DNA of 10,820 nt from Planctomycetaceae bacterium (GCA_947453125.1 CANGGC010000032.1:1-10820), one strand, 5' to 3'. Shown: positions 1 through 6,859, counted from the stretch's first letter. Notes: generated by a model not told the origin, from the letters alone. A program made the numbers and translations.

Positions 1-357
1 CCCCACGGCACGCATCGGGTCTGCTTGGCCTCCGTGACCGCCGCGATGAAGCAACTCGAGAGCCGTCCGTGGGCGAAGGATTGCGAGTTTTGGCTCTACC
101 GGGGCGCGTGGCAGGAATGGGAGCCGCACGAGATCGACATGGCGGTGCCCCTCTCGCCCGACGAGGTCCGCCGCAAGCGGTTGGCGATCTTCAAGCACGA
201 GAGCCAGAAGGACCGCGCCCTGTTTCCCGGCGCCACCGACCCGCGCGAGTTCTGGCAGCGGGCGGAGGATCGCAACCGGGCGACGGCCCAAACGTACGAC
301 CGGCTCGGGTTGCCCGAGTACGAGGCGATCGAGGGCTTCGTGCTCCACCATGGGTGA
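1..357 (+). CDS. C-terminal part of a PIG-L/LmbE-family deacetylase, probably the tail of a NagB-PIG-L fusion (5' truncated by window edge)
   Basis: The frame is open from base 1 and ends at TGA 355-357, giving 118 residues with no start in view; a TTG at 25 is internal. The fragment opens with PHGTHR, which matches the HxxH zinc-site segment found late in PIG-L/LmbE N-deacetylases. The stretch after it (WLYRGAWQEWEPHEID, then QKDRALFPG, REFWQRAEDRNR and LGLPEYEAIEGF) I recognise as the conserved C-terminus of bacterial proteins annotated as glucosamine-6-phosphate deaminase, in which a NagB domain precedes a PIG-L domain. The NagB half would lie upstream and is not visible. The family role would be amino-sugar metabolism in the cytoplasm: removal of an N-acyl group and/or deamination of glucosamine-6-phosphate. 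The next gene starts 125 bp downstream after strong palindromes, so this is probably the end of a separate transcription unit. I am confident of the family and less sure of the substrate. Confidence 0.8.
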   Translation, partial: PHGTHRVCLASVTAAMKQLESRPWAKDCEFWLYRGAWQEWEPHEIDMAVPLSPDEVRRKRLAIFKHESQKDRALFPGATDPREFWQRAEDRNRATAQTYDRLGLPEYEAIEGFVLHHG

Positions 358-364
358 GCCGACC

Positions 365-430
365 GGAGGCGCTCCGGAGCGCTTCCGCTTGCATGCGGAG
401 TGATGGGGAAGTCACGCGCGAGCGCGTGAC
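365..430. repeat. Cluster of consecutive palindromes, REP-like or terminator-like
   Basis: Two strong inverted repeats and a weak one lie within 66 bp just after the stop of the deacetylase gene. The first (365-386) has arms GGAGGCGCTCC and GGAGCGCTTCC and can fold into a stem of about 9-11 bp with one G-U pair. The second (385-398, CCGC...GCGG around GCATGC) is short. The third (411-430) has perfect arms GTCACGCG and CGCGTGAC around CGAG. No T-run follows any of them, so they are not classical intrinsic terminators. They could act in Rho-type termination or 3'-end protection, or could be a copy of a dispersed REP/BIME-type element. The dyads are seen directly; the role is inferred. Confidence 0.6.
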
Positions 431-451
431 CGGGGTGGGGAGGATCAATCG

Positions 452-467
452 GCGGCCTTCGGGCTGC
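452..467 (+). other. cUUCGg tetraloop hairpin in the leader of the oxidoreductase gene
   Basis: GCGGCC (452-457), loop TTCG (458-461) and GGCTGC (462-467) form a 6-bp stem with one G-U pair closed by a C(UUCG)G tetraloop, one of the most stable RNA loops known. It ends only 3 nt before the purine-rich ribosome-binding site at 471. It could be a leader hairpin that keeps the ribosome-binding site single-stranded, or a 3' stabiliser of an upstream transcript. There is no U-tract, so I do not call it an intrinsic terminator. Confidence 0.45.
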
Positions 468-470
468 GCT

Positions 471-477
471 GAGGGGG
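471..477 (+). promoter_or_regulatory. Ribosome-binding site fixing the start of the Gfo/Idh/MocA gene
   Basis: GAGGGGG ends 5 nt before ATG 483. The frame stays open far upstream, to about position 69, but that extension overlaps the deacetylase gene and the palindromes and resembles no protein. The ATG right after this site begins directly with the Rossmann strand MKTRNVGVIG, so 483 is the start. Confidence 0.7.
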
Positions 478-482
478 CTTTG

Positions 483-1511
483 ATGAAGACGAGAAATGTC
501 GGTGTGATCGGCTATGGCTGGGCGGCAACGGCGCACATCGACGCCATCAATGCCACCCGACAGGGGCAGGTGACCGCGGTCTGCTCGTCGCGGCCCCTCG
601 ATGCCGCCGAACTCTCCGCCAAGCACGGCCGGCCGATGAAGGCCTACCGGAAGCTCGATGATCTGCTTGCCGACAAGGAGATCGATGTCGTCGACATCAC
701 GAGCTATCCCAGCGAGCATCGGGATCAGGCCGTGGCCGCCGCAGCCGCCGGCAAGCACATCATCCTCGAGAAGCCGATGGCAAACTCGCCCGGCGAGGTC
801 CGCGACATCGTCGCAGCGGCGACGAAGTATGGCGTGAAGGGGTGCGTCTGCTTCGAGTGCCGGTTCTCGAGCCAGTTCCGCGTCACGAAGGCCCTCCTCG
901 ACGAAGGTCTCCTTGGCCGGCTCCATTACGGCGAGGTCGACTACTACCACGGCATCGGCCCGTGGTACGGCCAGTTCCGTTGGAACACCGGCAAGAAGGA
1001 TGGCGGCAGCGCCCTCCTCACCGCCGGCTGTCATGCCCTCGACGCGCTGATGTTGCTGATGGGGGGCGAGGTGGAGAGCGTCACAAGCCTGTCGACGAAG
1101 ACGGCAAGTGAGGTCTTCGCCCCCTACGAATACGACACATCGAGTGTCACCCTCCTCCACTTCAAAGGGGGCGCCGTCGGCAAGTCGGCGGCGATCGTCG
1201 ACTGCCTCCAGCCCTACTACTTCCACACGCATCTGGTGGGGAGCGAGGGGAGCCTCCTCGACAACCGCTTCCATTCGCAGAAGCTCCATACCGACAGGCA
1301 TGCCTGGAGCACGCTTGCGATGAAGCTCCTCGACTCCGGCGACGTCAGCGATCATCCTTACCAGGCGCAGTTCCAGGCCTTCTTCGACGCCCTCGACGCC
1401 GGCGTCGAGATGCCGCTGACGAGTTTCCCCGAGGCTGCGAAGACCTTCGACGTGATCTTCGCCGCCGACCAGAGCGCTGCCGAGGGGGGCCGCCCCGTCC
1501 GGCTCTCCTGA
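483..1511 (+). CDS. Gfo/Idh/MocA-family NAD(P)-dependent oxidoreductase (cytoplasmic)
   Basis: 342 residues, the usual length for the family. The N-terminal Rossmann fold has the dinucleotide motif G10-Y-G12-W-A-A15. The E96-K97-P98 motif carries the family's catalytic lysine, and the GG...TAGCHALD stretch (174-187) carries the conserved H184 and D187 of the C-terminal sugar-binding domain. These enzymes oxidise or reduce a hydroxyl of a sugar, inositol or related polyol using NAD(P). Some members make or reduce 3-keto-sugars, and others act on N-acetylated or amino sugars; the substrate cannot be read from the sequence. There is no signal peptide or Tat motif, so it should act in the cytoplasm, unlike every gene downstream in the window. 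The gene downstream begins 66 bp later with a DUF1080-bearing product, which fits keto-sugar chemistry. The start is set by the site at 471-477. Confidence 0.93.
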   Translation: MKTRNVGVIGYGWAATAHIDAINATRQGQVTAVCSSRPLDAAELSAKHGRPMKAYRKLDDLLADKEIDVVDITSYPSEHRDQAVAAAAAGKHIILEKPMANSPGEVRDIVAAATKYGVKGCVCFECRFSSQFRVTKALLDEGLLGRLHYGEVDYYHGIGPWYGQFRWNTGKKDGGSALLTAGCHALDALMLLMGGEVESVTSLSTKTASEVFAPYEYDTSSVTLLHFKGGAVGKSAAIVDCLQPYYFHTHLVGSEGSLLDNRFHSQKLHTDRHAWSTLAMKLLDSGDVSDHPYQAQFQAFFDALDAGVEMPLTSFPEAAKTFDVIFAADQSAAEGGRPVRLS

Positions 1512-1577
1512 CAGCCTTCCCGGCGCCGCCACGCCACCACCTCCCGACCAAACCACGCCCCGCAGAGGATTTCGCCC
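1512..1577 (+). other. Short C-rich intergenic leader with ribosome-binding site
   Basis: The 49 nt at 1512-1560 contain 29 C, 8 G, 9 A and 3 T by hand count and show no strong dyad. Such C-rich, G-poor, unstructured RNA is what Rho factor loads on, so a Rho-dependent attenuation point between the oxidoreductase and the DUF1080 gene is possible but unproven. AGAGGA at 1564-1569, 8 nt before ATG 1578, is the ribosome-binding site of the next gene. No promoter hexamers stand out. Confidence 0.4.
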
Positions 1578-3332
1578 ATGCATCGCCTCAGCCTTTCCGT
1601 CCTTATCTGCCGCGTCATCGCGGCGGCGATCGTCCTGCCGCTAGCCGCCAGCGCCCGCCTGCCCGCCCAGGAACCGGCCCCGGCCCCTGCCGCCACCGAC
1701 CGAGAAGGTGCCCTGAATGCCGCTGCCGAAGCTCGCGTGGCAGCGCTCGTGGCGGGGGATGTCGCCGCCCTCGGGGCGATCCTCTCCGACGACCTTCACT
1801 ACATCCATTCCAGCGGCGTGGCCGACACGAAGGAGGCGTTTCTTGCCAACCTCGTCTCGGGGAAGACGAAGTACGTCGAATATGCACCCGGAGAGCGGTC
1901 GTGGCGCTTTCCGGCGCCGGGGATCGCGCTCGAGTCTGGGAAGGCGCGGATCAAGGTCGTCAACGACACCGGGCCTATGACCGTCCAACTTTCTTATCTC
2001 GCCACCTGGCGCGAGGAGAACGGCCAGTGGCGGTTTCTCGCCTGGCAGTCGGCGCGGCTCCCGCAGTCAACGACACCGGCCGGCTTCACGGCGCTGTTCA
2101 ACGGGAGTGACCTCTCCGGCTGGCGCGGCCGCCCCCACTTCGATCCGGCGGCGGAGGCGGCGCTCTCCCCTGAGGATCGGGCTGCGAAGCAGGCGGAGTG
2201 GGATGCCGACATGCGTCAGCACTGGAAGGTGGAGGGGGGAGAGATCGTCAGCGATGGCCACGGCGTGTTCCTTACCACCGATCGCGACTACGGCGACTTC
2301 GAGATGCACCTCGAGTGGATGCTCCCTGAATCGTGCGCCGACAGCGGCATCTACCTCCGCGGCAATCCCCAGGTGCAGATTTGGGATCCGGACTGCGAAC
2401 GTGACTTCCAGCATGGCAACCAGAAGGGCTCCGGGGGCTTGTGGAACAACCCCGCCGACAGCCCCGGCAAGTGGCCGCTGGAGCGCGCCGACAGCCCGAC
2501 GGGAACGTGGAACACGACCCGGATCCGGATGCAGGGAGAGCATGTCACCGTGATCCTCAACGATCGTGTCGTCGTCAACGACGCGCAGCTGGCAAATTTC
2601 TTCGCCGCCGGTACGCCGCTGCCGGAGAAGGGGCCGATCCAGATCCAGACGCACGGCGCGCCGATGCGCGTCCGCAACGTCGCCATCCGTGAGCTCTCCA
2701 CGCTCGAGGGGAGTGGCCCGGGGTGGCGCGATCTGACGGGCGAGGATTTTGAGAACGTCAACGGCGAGCCCGACACGTGGACCTGGAAGGATGGCGGCGT
2801 CCACTGCACCGGTCGGCCGGTCGGCGTCATCAAGACGAAGCAGCCGGTCAAGAATCTGGAGATGTCGGTCGAGTGGCGGCACCTCACCAAGGGGGGCAAC
2901 TCGGGGGTCTTCCTCTGGGCTCCCGCCACCGTCCTCGAGAACCTCAAGCCGGGGGCGCTTCCTCCGGGCGGGATCGAGGTCCAGGTTCTCGACCATGGCT
3001 ACGCCGAGGAGTACGAGCGGTCGACGGGAAAGAAGTCTGATTGGTTTACGACCGACGGCGACGTCTTCCCGGTCGGCAGTTCCGACATGACGCCGTTCCC
3101 ACCCGTCGCCCCCGGTGGCAAGCGGAGCTTCCCCACCGCGCGCCATTCCCGGGGATCCCCCGAATGGAATCATTACTACATCCGCGCCATCGACGGTGAG
3201 GTGCGGCTGTGGGTCAATGGTCACGAGGTTTCCGGTGGCACCGAATGCAAGCCGGCGGAGGGCTTTTTGTGCCTGGAGTCGGAGGGGGCGCCGGTCGAGT
3301 TCCGCCGCTTGAGGATCCGCCACCTCCCCTGA
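1578..3332 (+). CDS. Secreted NTF2-like / DUF1080 / DUF1080 protein (3-keto-glycoside hydrolase-like tandem enzyme)
   Basis: 584 residues. An N-terminal signal peptide (about 1-26; hydrophobic core LICRVIAAAIVLPLAA, likely cut after ASA) sends it out of the cytoplasm. Residues about 43-162 look like an NTF2/SnoaL-like (DUF4440-type) cone: a helix rich in Ala, then LSDDLHYIHSSG and a closing WRFLAWQSARLP. The first DUF1080 domain (about 169-373) starts GFTALFNGSDLSGW. It contains DSGIYLRGNPQVQIWD, GLWNNPADSPGKWP and the closing THGAPMRVRNVAIREL, all hallmarks of PF06439. A second, more divergent DUF1080 domain (about 381-584) has GNSGVFLWAP, GGIEVQVLDHG, WNHYYIRAIDGEVRLWVNG and CLESEGAPVEFRRLRI. 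PF06439 is named for 3-keto-disaccharide hydrolase activity, and members cleave glycosides after oxidation at C3. Having both domains plus an NTF2-like domain may give two substrate sites or a structural scaffold. Specificity is unknown. Confidence 0.9.
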   Translation: MHRLSLSVLICRVIAAAIVLPLAASARLPAQEPAPAPAATDREGALNAAAEARVAALVAGDVAALGAILSDDLHYIHSSGVADTKEAFLANLVSGKTKYVEYAPGERSWRFPAPGIALESGKARIKVVNDTGPMTVQLSYLATWREENGQWRFLAWQSARLPQSTTPAGFTALFNGSDLSGWRGRPHFDPAAEAALSPEDRAAKQAEWDADMRQHWKVEGGEIVSDGHGVFLTTDRDYGDFEMHLEWMLPESCADSGIYLRGNPQVQIWDPDCERDFQHGNQKGSGGLWNNPADSPGKWPLERADSPTGTWNTTRIRMQGEHVTVILNDRVVVNDAQLANFFAAGTPLPEKGPIQIQTHGAPMRVRNVAIRELSTLEGSGPGWRDLTGEDFENVNGEPDTWTWKDGGVHCTGRPVGVIKTKQPVKNLEMSVEWRHLTKGGNSGVFLWAPATVLENLKPGALPPGGIEVQVLDHGYAEEYERSTGKKSDWFTTDGDVFPVGSSDMTPFPPVAPGGKRSFPTARHSRGSPEWNHYYIRAIDGEVRLWVNGHEVSGGTECKPAEGFLCLESEGAPVEFRRLRIRHLP

Positions 3333-3404
3333 GCAAACCTCGACTGGCACCGATCGGGATTGCGACGATAATTCGAGGGTCGCCATCCTCGAGGAGTCAT
3401 TGCC
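3333..3404 (+). promoter_or_regulatory. Leader with two competing hairpins overlapping the ribosome-binding site
   Basis: The 72-bp gap carries CCTCGA at 3338-3343, TCGAGG at 3373-3378 and the palindrome CCTCGAGG at 3387-3394. TCGAGG 3373-3378 can pair with either CCTCGA copy. Pairing with 3387-3392 (8-nt loop) would cover the first bases of the ribosome-binding site GAGGAG (3391-3396); pairing with 3338-3343 would leave it free. GATAAT at 3367-3372 resembles a -10 box, but no matching -35 is visible. GAGGAG with an 8-nt spacer supports the GTG start at 3405. CTCGA is very frequent in this DNA, so the pairing may be chance. Confidence 0.3.
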
Positions 3405-6400
3405 GTGCCGGTTCGTTCCTCCCTCATCGTCCTCCCCGTCCTCCTCGCCCTCCTCGCCCTCCTTGCCGGGGCGACGGCCCTCGCTGTCCCCGGAGGGCAC
3501 CCGATCCCTTCGCCGAAGAAGCCGACCGTCGCCGAGAAATCGGACGAGCCGGTGACGGCCGCTGCCGCGTTCGGGATGCGGGAGGGATTCGAGGCGCGAC
3601 TGTTTGCCGCCGAGCCCGATGTCGCAAATCCCGTGGCCTTCTCGGTCGACGAGAAGGGGCGGGTGTTCGTCTGCGAGACGTTTCGGCAGGGGCGAGCGGT
3701 GAACGACAACCGCGGCCACGATGACGCGTGGGTCAACGCCGATCTCGCCTCGCAGTCGGTCGAGGATCGCGATGCGTTCTACCGCCGGCTCCTCGACGCG
3801 AAGACGGTCGCCGAGTGGGAGCTCGATGACGACCGGGTGCGGAAGCTCGTCGATACCGACGGCGACGGCGTCGCCGACGAAGCGAGCGTCTATGCCGATG
3901 GCTTCAACGGCCTGATGGCAGGGACGGCAGCCGGGATCCTCGCCCGGCGCGGCGAGGTCTGGCTCGCCTGCATCCCGTCGTTCTACCGGCTCCGCGATCT
4001 CGATGGCGATGGCCGGATCGACGGGAGCCCCGGCGAACGGCAGGAGCTCTCCACCGGCTATGGCGTTCGCGTCGCGCTCCGCGGCCATGATCTTCACGGC
4101 CTCGTCTTGGGGCCGGACGGGCGGATGTACTTCTCGATCGGCGATCGTGGCTACAAGATCTCCCTCGATGGCCGGACGTACCATGATCCCGGCAGTGGCG
4201 CCGTGTTTCGTTGCAATCCCGACGGCACCGGCTTCGAGATCTTCGCCACGAGCCTCCGCAATCCGCAGGAGCTCGCCTTCGACGATCTCGGCAACCTGTT
4301 CACCGTCGACAACAACTCCGATGGTGGCGATCAGGCGCGGCTCGTCCACGTCCTTCCGGGGAGCGACTCGGGCTGGAACATGTCGTTTCAGTCCATGGAG
4401 GATCGCGGCCCCTGGCACCGCGAGAAGCTCTGGCACACCGCCCACGATGGCCAGCCTGCCTGGATCATCCCGCCGCTAGCCCATATCGGCTCCGGGCCAT
4501 CGGGGCTCTCGTTTTATCCCGGCACCGGGCTGGGCAGGCACTTCGACGGGCGCTTCCTCCTCTGTGATTTCCGCGGCGGGGCGGCCAACAGCTCGATCCG
4601 CACCTTTCGCGTCGTTCCCAAGGGAGCGAGCTTCGCGCCGGTCGACGAGGAGGAGACCTTCCGCAACGTCCTCGCCACCGATGCCGAGGTGGGCCCGGAC
4701 GGCGCGCTGTGGGTGAGCGACTGGGTCCACGGATGGGAAGGGGAGGGGAAGGGAAGGATCTGGCGCTTCGTCCCGGGGCAGCGTTCGGCGGCCGAGCAGG
4801 AGGTCGTCGACGAGGTGCAATCGCTGCTCGGCGGAGATTGGGAGCAACTCGAGGCTTCCCAGTTGGCGACACTCCTCGGGCATGTCGATCGCCGCGTGCG
4901 ACTGGAGGCGCAGGGGGAGCTCGTCCGGCGCGGCGACGACGCGATGCTCGAGGGGGTGGCTGCCGACAGCGGGGCGCCGCTTCTCGCCCGTGTTCATGCC
5001 ATCCAGGGGCTCGCCCAGATGGCACGCGGTTCCTTGCTCAGGCCTTCCGTGGTTCTCCCGTTCGGTCCGCTGCTCGGCGATCCGTCGTGGGAGATCCGCA
5101 TGGTGGCCGCGCGGGAGCTCGGTGATTCCGGGGCCGCAGTCGACGAGGCCGACCGGGCGAAGCTCATCGGCTTGCTCCACGATCACGACCTCCCCGTCCG
5201 TTCGGCTGCGGCCATCGCCCTCGGCCGGATCGGCCGGCAAAGCGGCCCCGATCCGGTGGCTGCGCGGGCGCTGGCTGCCGAAGCCGACGCCGCGGCGGCG
5301 GCCGATCCACACTACCGCCACGCGATCGTGATGGGGCTTTCCGGTATGAGCGACCTCGTAGGCCTCGCCGCGCTCTCCACCGATCCATCGCCGCGGGTCC
5401 GTCTCGCTGCGGTGGTTGCGCTGCGGCGTCTTGGTAGCGACGTCGTGGCTGGATTCCTCGATGATGCCGACCCGCGGGTGGCCACCGAAGCGGCCCGGGC
5501 GATTCACGATCTCCCATTGGCTGGTGTTTGGAGCGAGCTTGCGGCGCGCGTTGCCACCGGACCGCTCGACGAGGCATTTCTCCGCCGGGCGGTGGCTGCG
5601 GCCGAGGCATCGGGGACGAAGGCCGATGCCGAGCGCCTCGTGGTACTCGCAGCCCGGTCCGAGGCACCTCCGGCGATGCGGTCCCTGGCCCTCGATGTCC
5701 TCCGGACCTGGAGCCGACCGCCGGTGCGCAGTCGCGTCAACGGATCGTGGCAGCCGATCGACCCGCGCGATGCCGCCCCTGCCCGAGAGGCGCTCGAGAC
5801 CGCGCTTCCCGATCTCCTCGCCTCGAATCTCGACGACACGCTCCGCGCCGGTCTCCTCAAGGGGGCCGCGGAGCTGGGGATCGCCTCCGTCGGGCCACTC
5901 TTGGCCGACTGGGCCCGCGACGCGTCGCGGAGCCCCGCGTCGCGGGCCGAAGCGCTTGTCACGCTCGACGCGGCCGGCGATGCCTCGGCGATCGATCTCT
6001 CCGCGGCGCTCCTCGGCGATGCGAGCCCGGCGGTGAGGTCGGCAGCGCGGAGAGTGCGGGCCGGCCGGTTGCCGGGAGCGGAGACGGTGGCGGAGTTCGC
6101 GCGGGCCGCTGCCGCGGCCGATGTCGGGGAGCGGCAGACGGCGATCGATCTCCTCGGCAGGATCGATGACCCGGCTGCCACGTCCGCCGTCGCGGCGCTC
6201 GTCGACGGGCTCCGATCGAAGCGCGACGGCGCTACGGAGCTTGAGATCAACGAAGCTGCCGCCCGCCGCCTCGGCCAGGACGTGGCCGATCGGCTCGCCG
6301 CCGAACGGGCCGCCACGGCCCTCCAGGGGGACTCGACTGCCACTTGGCGCGACTGCCTCGACGGCGGGGATGCGGCCAAGGGGCGGGCGCTGTTTTTCGG

Positions 6401-6782
6401 CAAAGTGGCCGTGTCGTGCGTCCGCTGCCACCGCGCCGAGGGGATCGGCGGCGACGTCGGGCCGAAGCTCGACGGGATCGCGAAGGAGAAGGAGCGACAG
6501 TATCTCCTCGAGGCAATCGTCGCCCCTGATGCGAAAGTCGCCGACGCCTTCCGCACCACGGTGATCGTCACCGACGACGGGCGGACGGTGGCCGGCATCG
6601 TCACTGGGGAGAACGATGGCGTGCTGACGCTGAAAACCGCCGACGGCGGGATGATCGAGGTGCCGCTTGATTCGATCGAGGACCGGGCGAGCGGGCCGAG
6701 CTCGATGCCCGCCGATCTGGCCGGAAAACTCTCGCGCCGCGAGCTTCGCGATCTGGTCGCGTGGCTGTCGTCGTTGCGATAG
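3405..6782 (+). CDS. Secreted PVC-type dehydrogenase: sugar-dehydrogenase-like propeller, HEAT repeats and C-terminal c-type heme domain
   Basis: 1125 residues from GTG 3405. The signal peptide (about 1-27) has an LLALLALLA core. Residues about 45-450 match the Pirellula/Verrucomicrobium membrane-bound dehydrogenase domain, related to PQQ-dependent glucose/sorbosone dehydrogenases: FEARLFAAEPDVANP, GHDLHG at 227-232, SIGDRG, SLRNPQELAFD and GSDSGWNMSFQ. Two DxDxDG calcium-type loops lie at 150-155 and 198-203. Residues about 475-960 are alpha-helical HEAT-type repeats, for example near 494, 593, 659, 687 and 872 with the pattern D-P-x-V-R-x-x-A-A-x-x-L. The C-terminal domain (about 985-1125) is the planctomycete heme-binding type, with C1005-V-R-C1008-H1009 and a probable distal ligand M1101 in SSMP. 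Inferred role: periplasmic oxidation of a sugar or alcohol with electrons passed through its own heme to the respiratory chain. The substrate is unknown. It sits between two DUF1080 genes in the same direction. Confidence 0.93.
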   Translation: MPVRSSLIVLPVLLALLALLAGATALAVPGGHPIPSPKKPTVAEKSDEPVTAAAAFGMREGFEARLFAAEPDVANPVAFSVDEKGRVFVCETFRQGRAVNDNRGHDDAWVNADLASQSVEDRDAFYRRLLDAKTVAEWELDDDRVRKLVDTDGDGVADEASVYADGFNGLMAGTAAGILARRGEVWLACIPSFYRLRDLDGDGRIDGSPGERQELSTGYGVRVALRGHDLHGLVLGPDGRMYFSIGDRGYKISLDGRTYHDPGSGAVFRCNPDGTGFEIFATSLRNPQELAFDDLGNLFTVDNNSDGGDQARLVHVLPGSDSGWNMSFQSMEDRGPWHREKLWHTAHDGQPAWIIPPLAHIGSGPSGLSFYPGTGLGRHFDGRFLLCDFRGGAANSSIRTFRVVPKGASFAPVDEEETFRNVLATDAEVGPDGALWVSDWVHGWEGEGKGRIWRFVPGQRSAAEQEVVDEVQSLLGGDWEQLEASQLATLLGHVDRRVRLEAQGELVRRGDDAMLEGVAADSGAPLLARVHAIQGLAQMARGSLLRPSVVLPFGPLLGDPSWEIRMVAARELGDSGAAVDEADRAKLIGLLHDHDLPVRSAAAIALGRIGRQSGPDPVAARALAAEADAAAAADPHYRHAIVMGLSGMSDLVGLAALSTDPSPRVRLAAVVALRRLGSDVVAGFLDDADPRVATEAARAIHDLPLAGVWSELAARVATGPLDEAFLRRAVAAAEASGTKADAERLVVLAARSEAPPAMRSLALDVLRTWSRPPVRSRVNGSWQPIDPRDAAPAREALETALPDLLASNLDDTLRAGLLKGAAELGIASVGPLLADWARDASRSPASRAEALVTLDAAGDASAIDLSAALLGDASPAVRSAARRVRAGRLPGAETVAEFARAAAAADVGERQTAIDLLGRIDDPAATSAVAALVDGLRSKRDGATELEINEAAARRLGQDVADRLAAERAATALQGDSTATWRDCLDGGDAAKGRALFFGKVAVSCVRCHRAEGIGGDVGPKLDGIAKEKERQYLLEAIVAPDAKVADAFRTTVIVTDDGRTVAGIVTGENDGVLTLKTADGGMIEVPLDSIEDRASGPSSMPADLAGKLSRRELRDLVAWLSSLR
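3441..3467 (+). repeat. Three tandem 9-bp repeats inside the signal-peptide coding sequence
   Basis: CTCCTCGCC occurs at 3441-3449 and 3450-3458, then CTCCTTGCC at 3459-3467 with one change. Each unit encodes Leu-Leu-Ala, so gain or loss of a unit would lengthen or shorten the hydrophobic core of the export signal without shifting the frame. Confidence 0.7.
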
Positions 6783-6859
6783 GCTGATGACCTGGGGGCT
6801 GGACGATCTTTTTCTCCCAATCTTTTGTGGACCACCTTTTTTTCGTGGAGAGACTTTTC
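6783..6859 (+). other. T-rich leader between the heme dehydrogenase and the small DUF1080 gene
   Basis: This 77-bp gap is compositionally unlike its surroundings: positions 6806-6859 hold 25 T, 13 C, 8 G and 8 A by hand count. It contains two ATCTTTT copies (6806-6812 and 6820-6826), a GTGG-A-CCAC dyad (6827-6835), a run of seven T (6837-6843) and CCAC/GTGG arms (6832-6835 and 6845-6848) around the T-run. It may hold a promoter or 5' UTR for the next gene, but I see no convincing -35/-10 pair and no GC-rich stem directly before the T-run as an intrinsic terminator would need. Confidence 0.35.
6847..6852 (+). promoter_or_regulatory. Ribosome-binding site choosing ATG 6860
   Basis: GGAGAG lies 7 nt before ATG 6860. 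A GTG at 6827 opens the same frame 11 codons earlier, but it has no purine-rich site before it and would add a non-basic, aromatic stretch ahead of the signal peptide. ATG 6860 is therefore preferred. Confidence 0.65.

Noticed and set aside
69..482. Upstream extension of the oxidoreductase frame into the deacetylase gene
   Set aside because: It overlaps the deacetylase coding sequence in another frame, translates to low-complexity Arg/Ala/Gly sequence, and the strong ribosome-binding site at 471-477 supports ATG 483.
1602..1610. Possible lipoprotein cysteine in the signal peptide of the tandem DUF1080 protein (VLIC)
   Set aside because: Ile directly before the Cys breaks the lipobox, and the hydrophobic core continues past it to a better signal peptidase I site near ASA.
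3345..3363. TGGCAC followed by TTGC, resembling a sigma-54 promoter
   Set aside because: The spacing between the GG and GC elements is 14 nt rather than the required 10 nt, so it does not fit a -24/-12 promoter.
2067..4445. Long - strand open frame (about 790 codons) spanning two + genes
   Set aside because: Also aligned codon-to-codon with both sense genes and crosses their intergenic gap by chance. It is a shadow of codon bias, as are similar - strand frames at 96-1583 and 4476-6431. The one at 5504-7501 is aligned only with the small DUF1080 gene.
6827..6848. Possible intrinsic terminator with a seven-T run
   Set aside because: The GTGGACCAC dyad leaves no usable loop, and the CCAC/GTGG arms enclose the T-run instead of preceding it.
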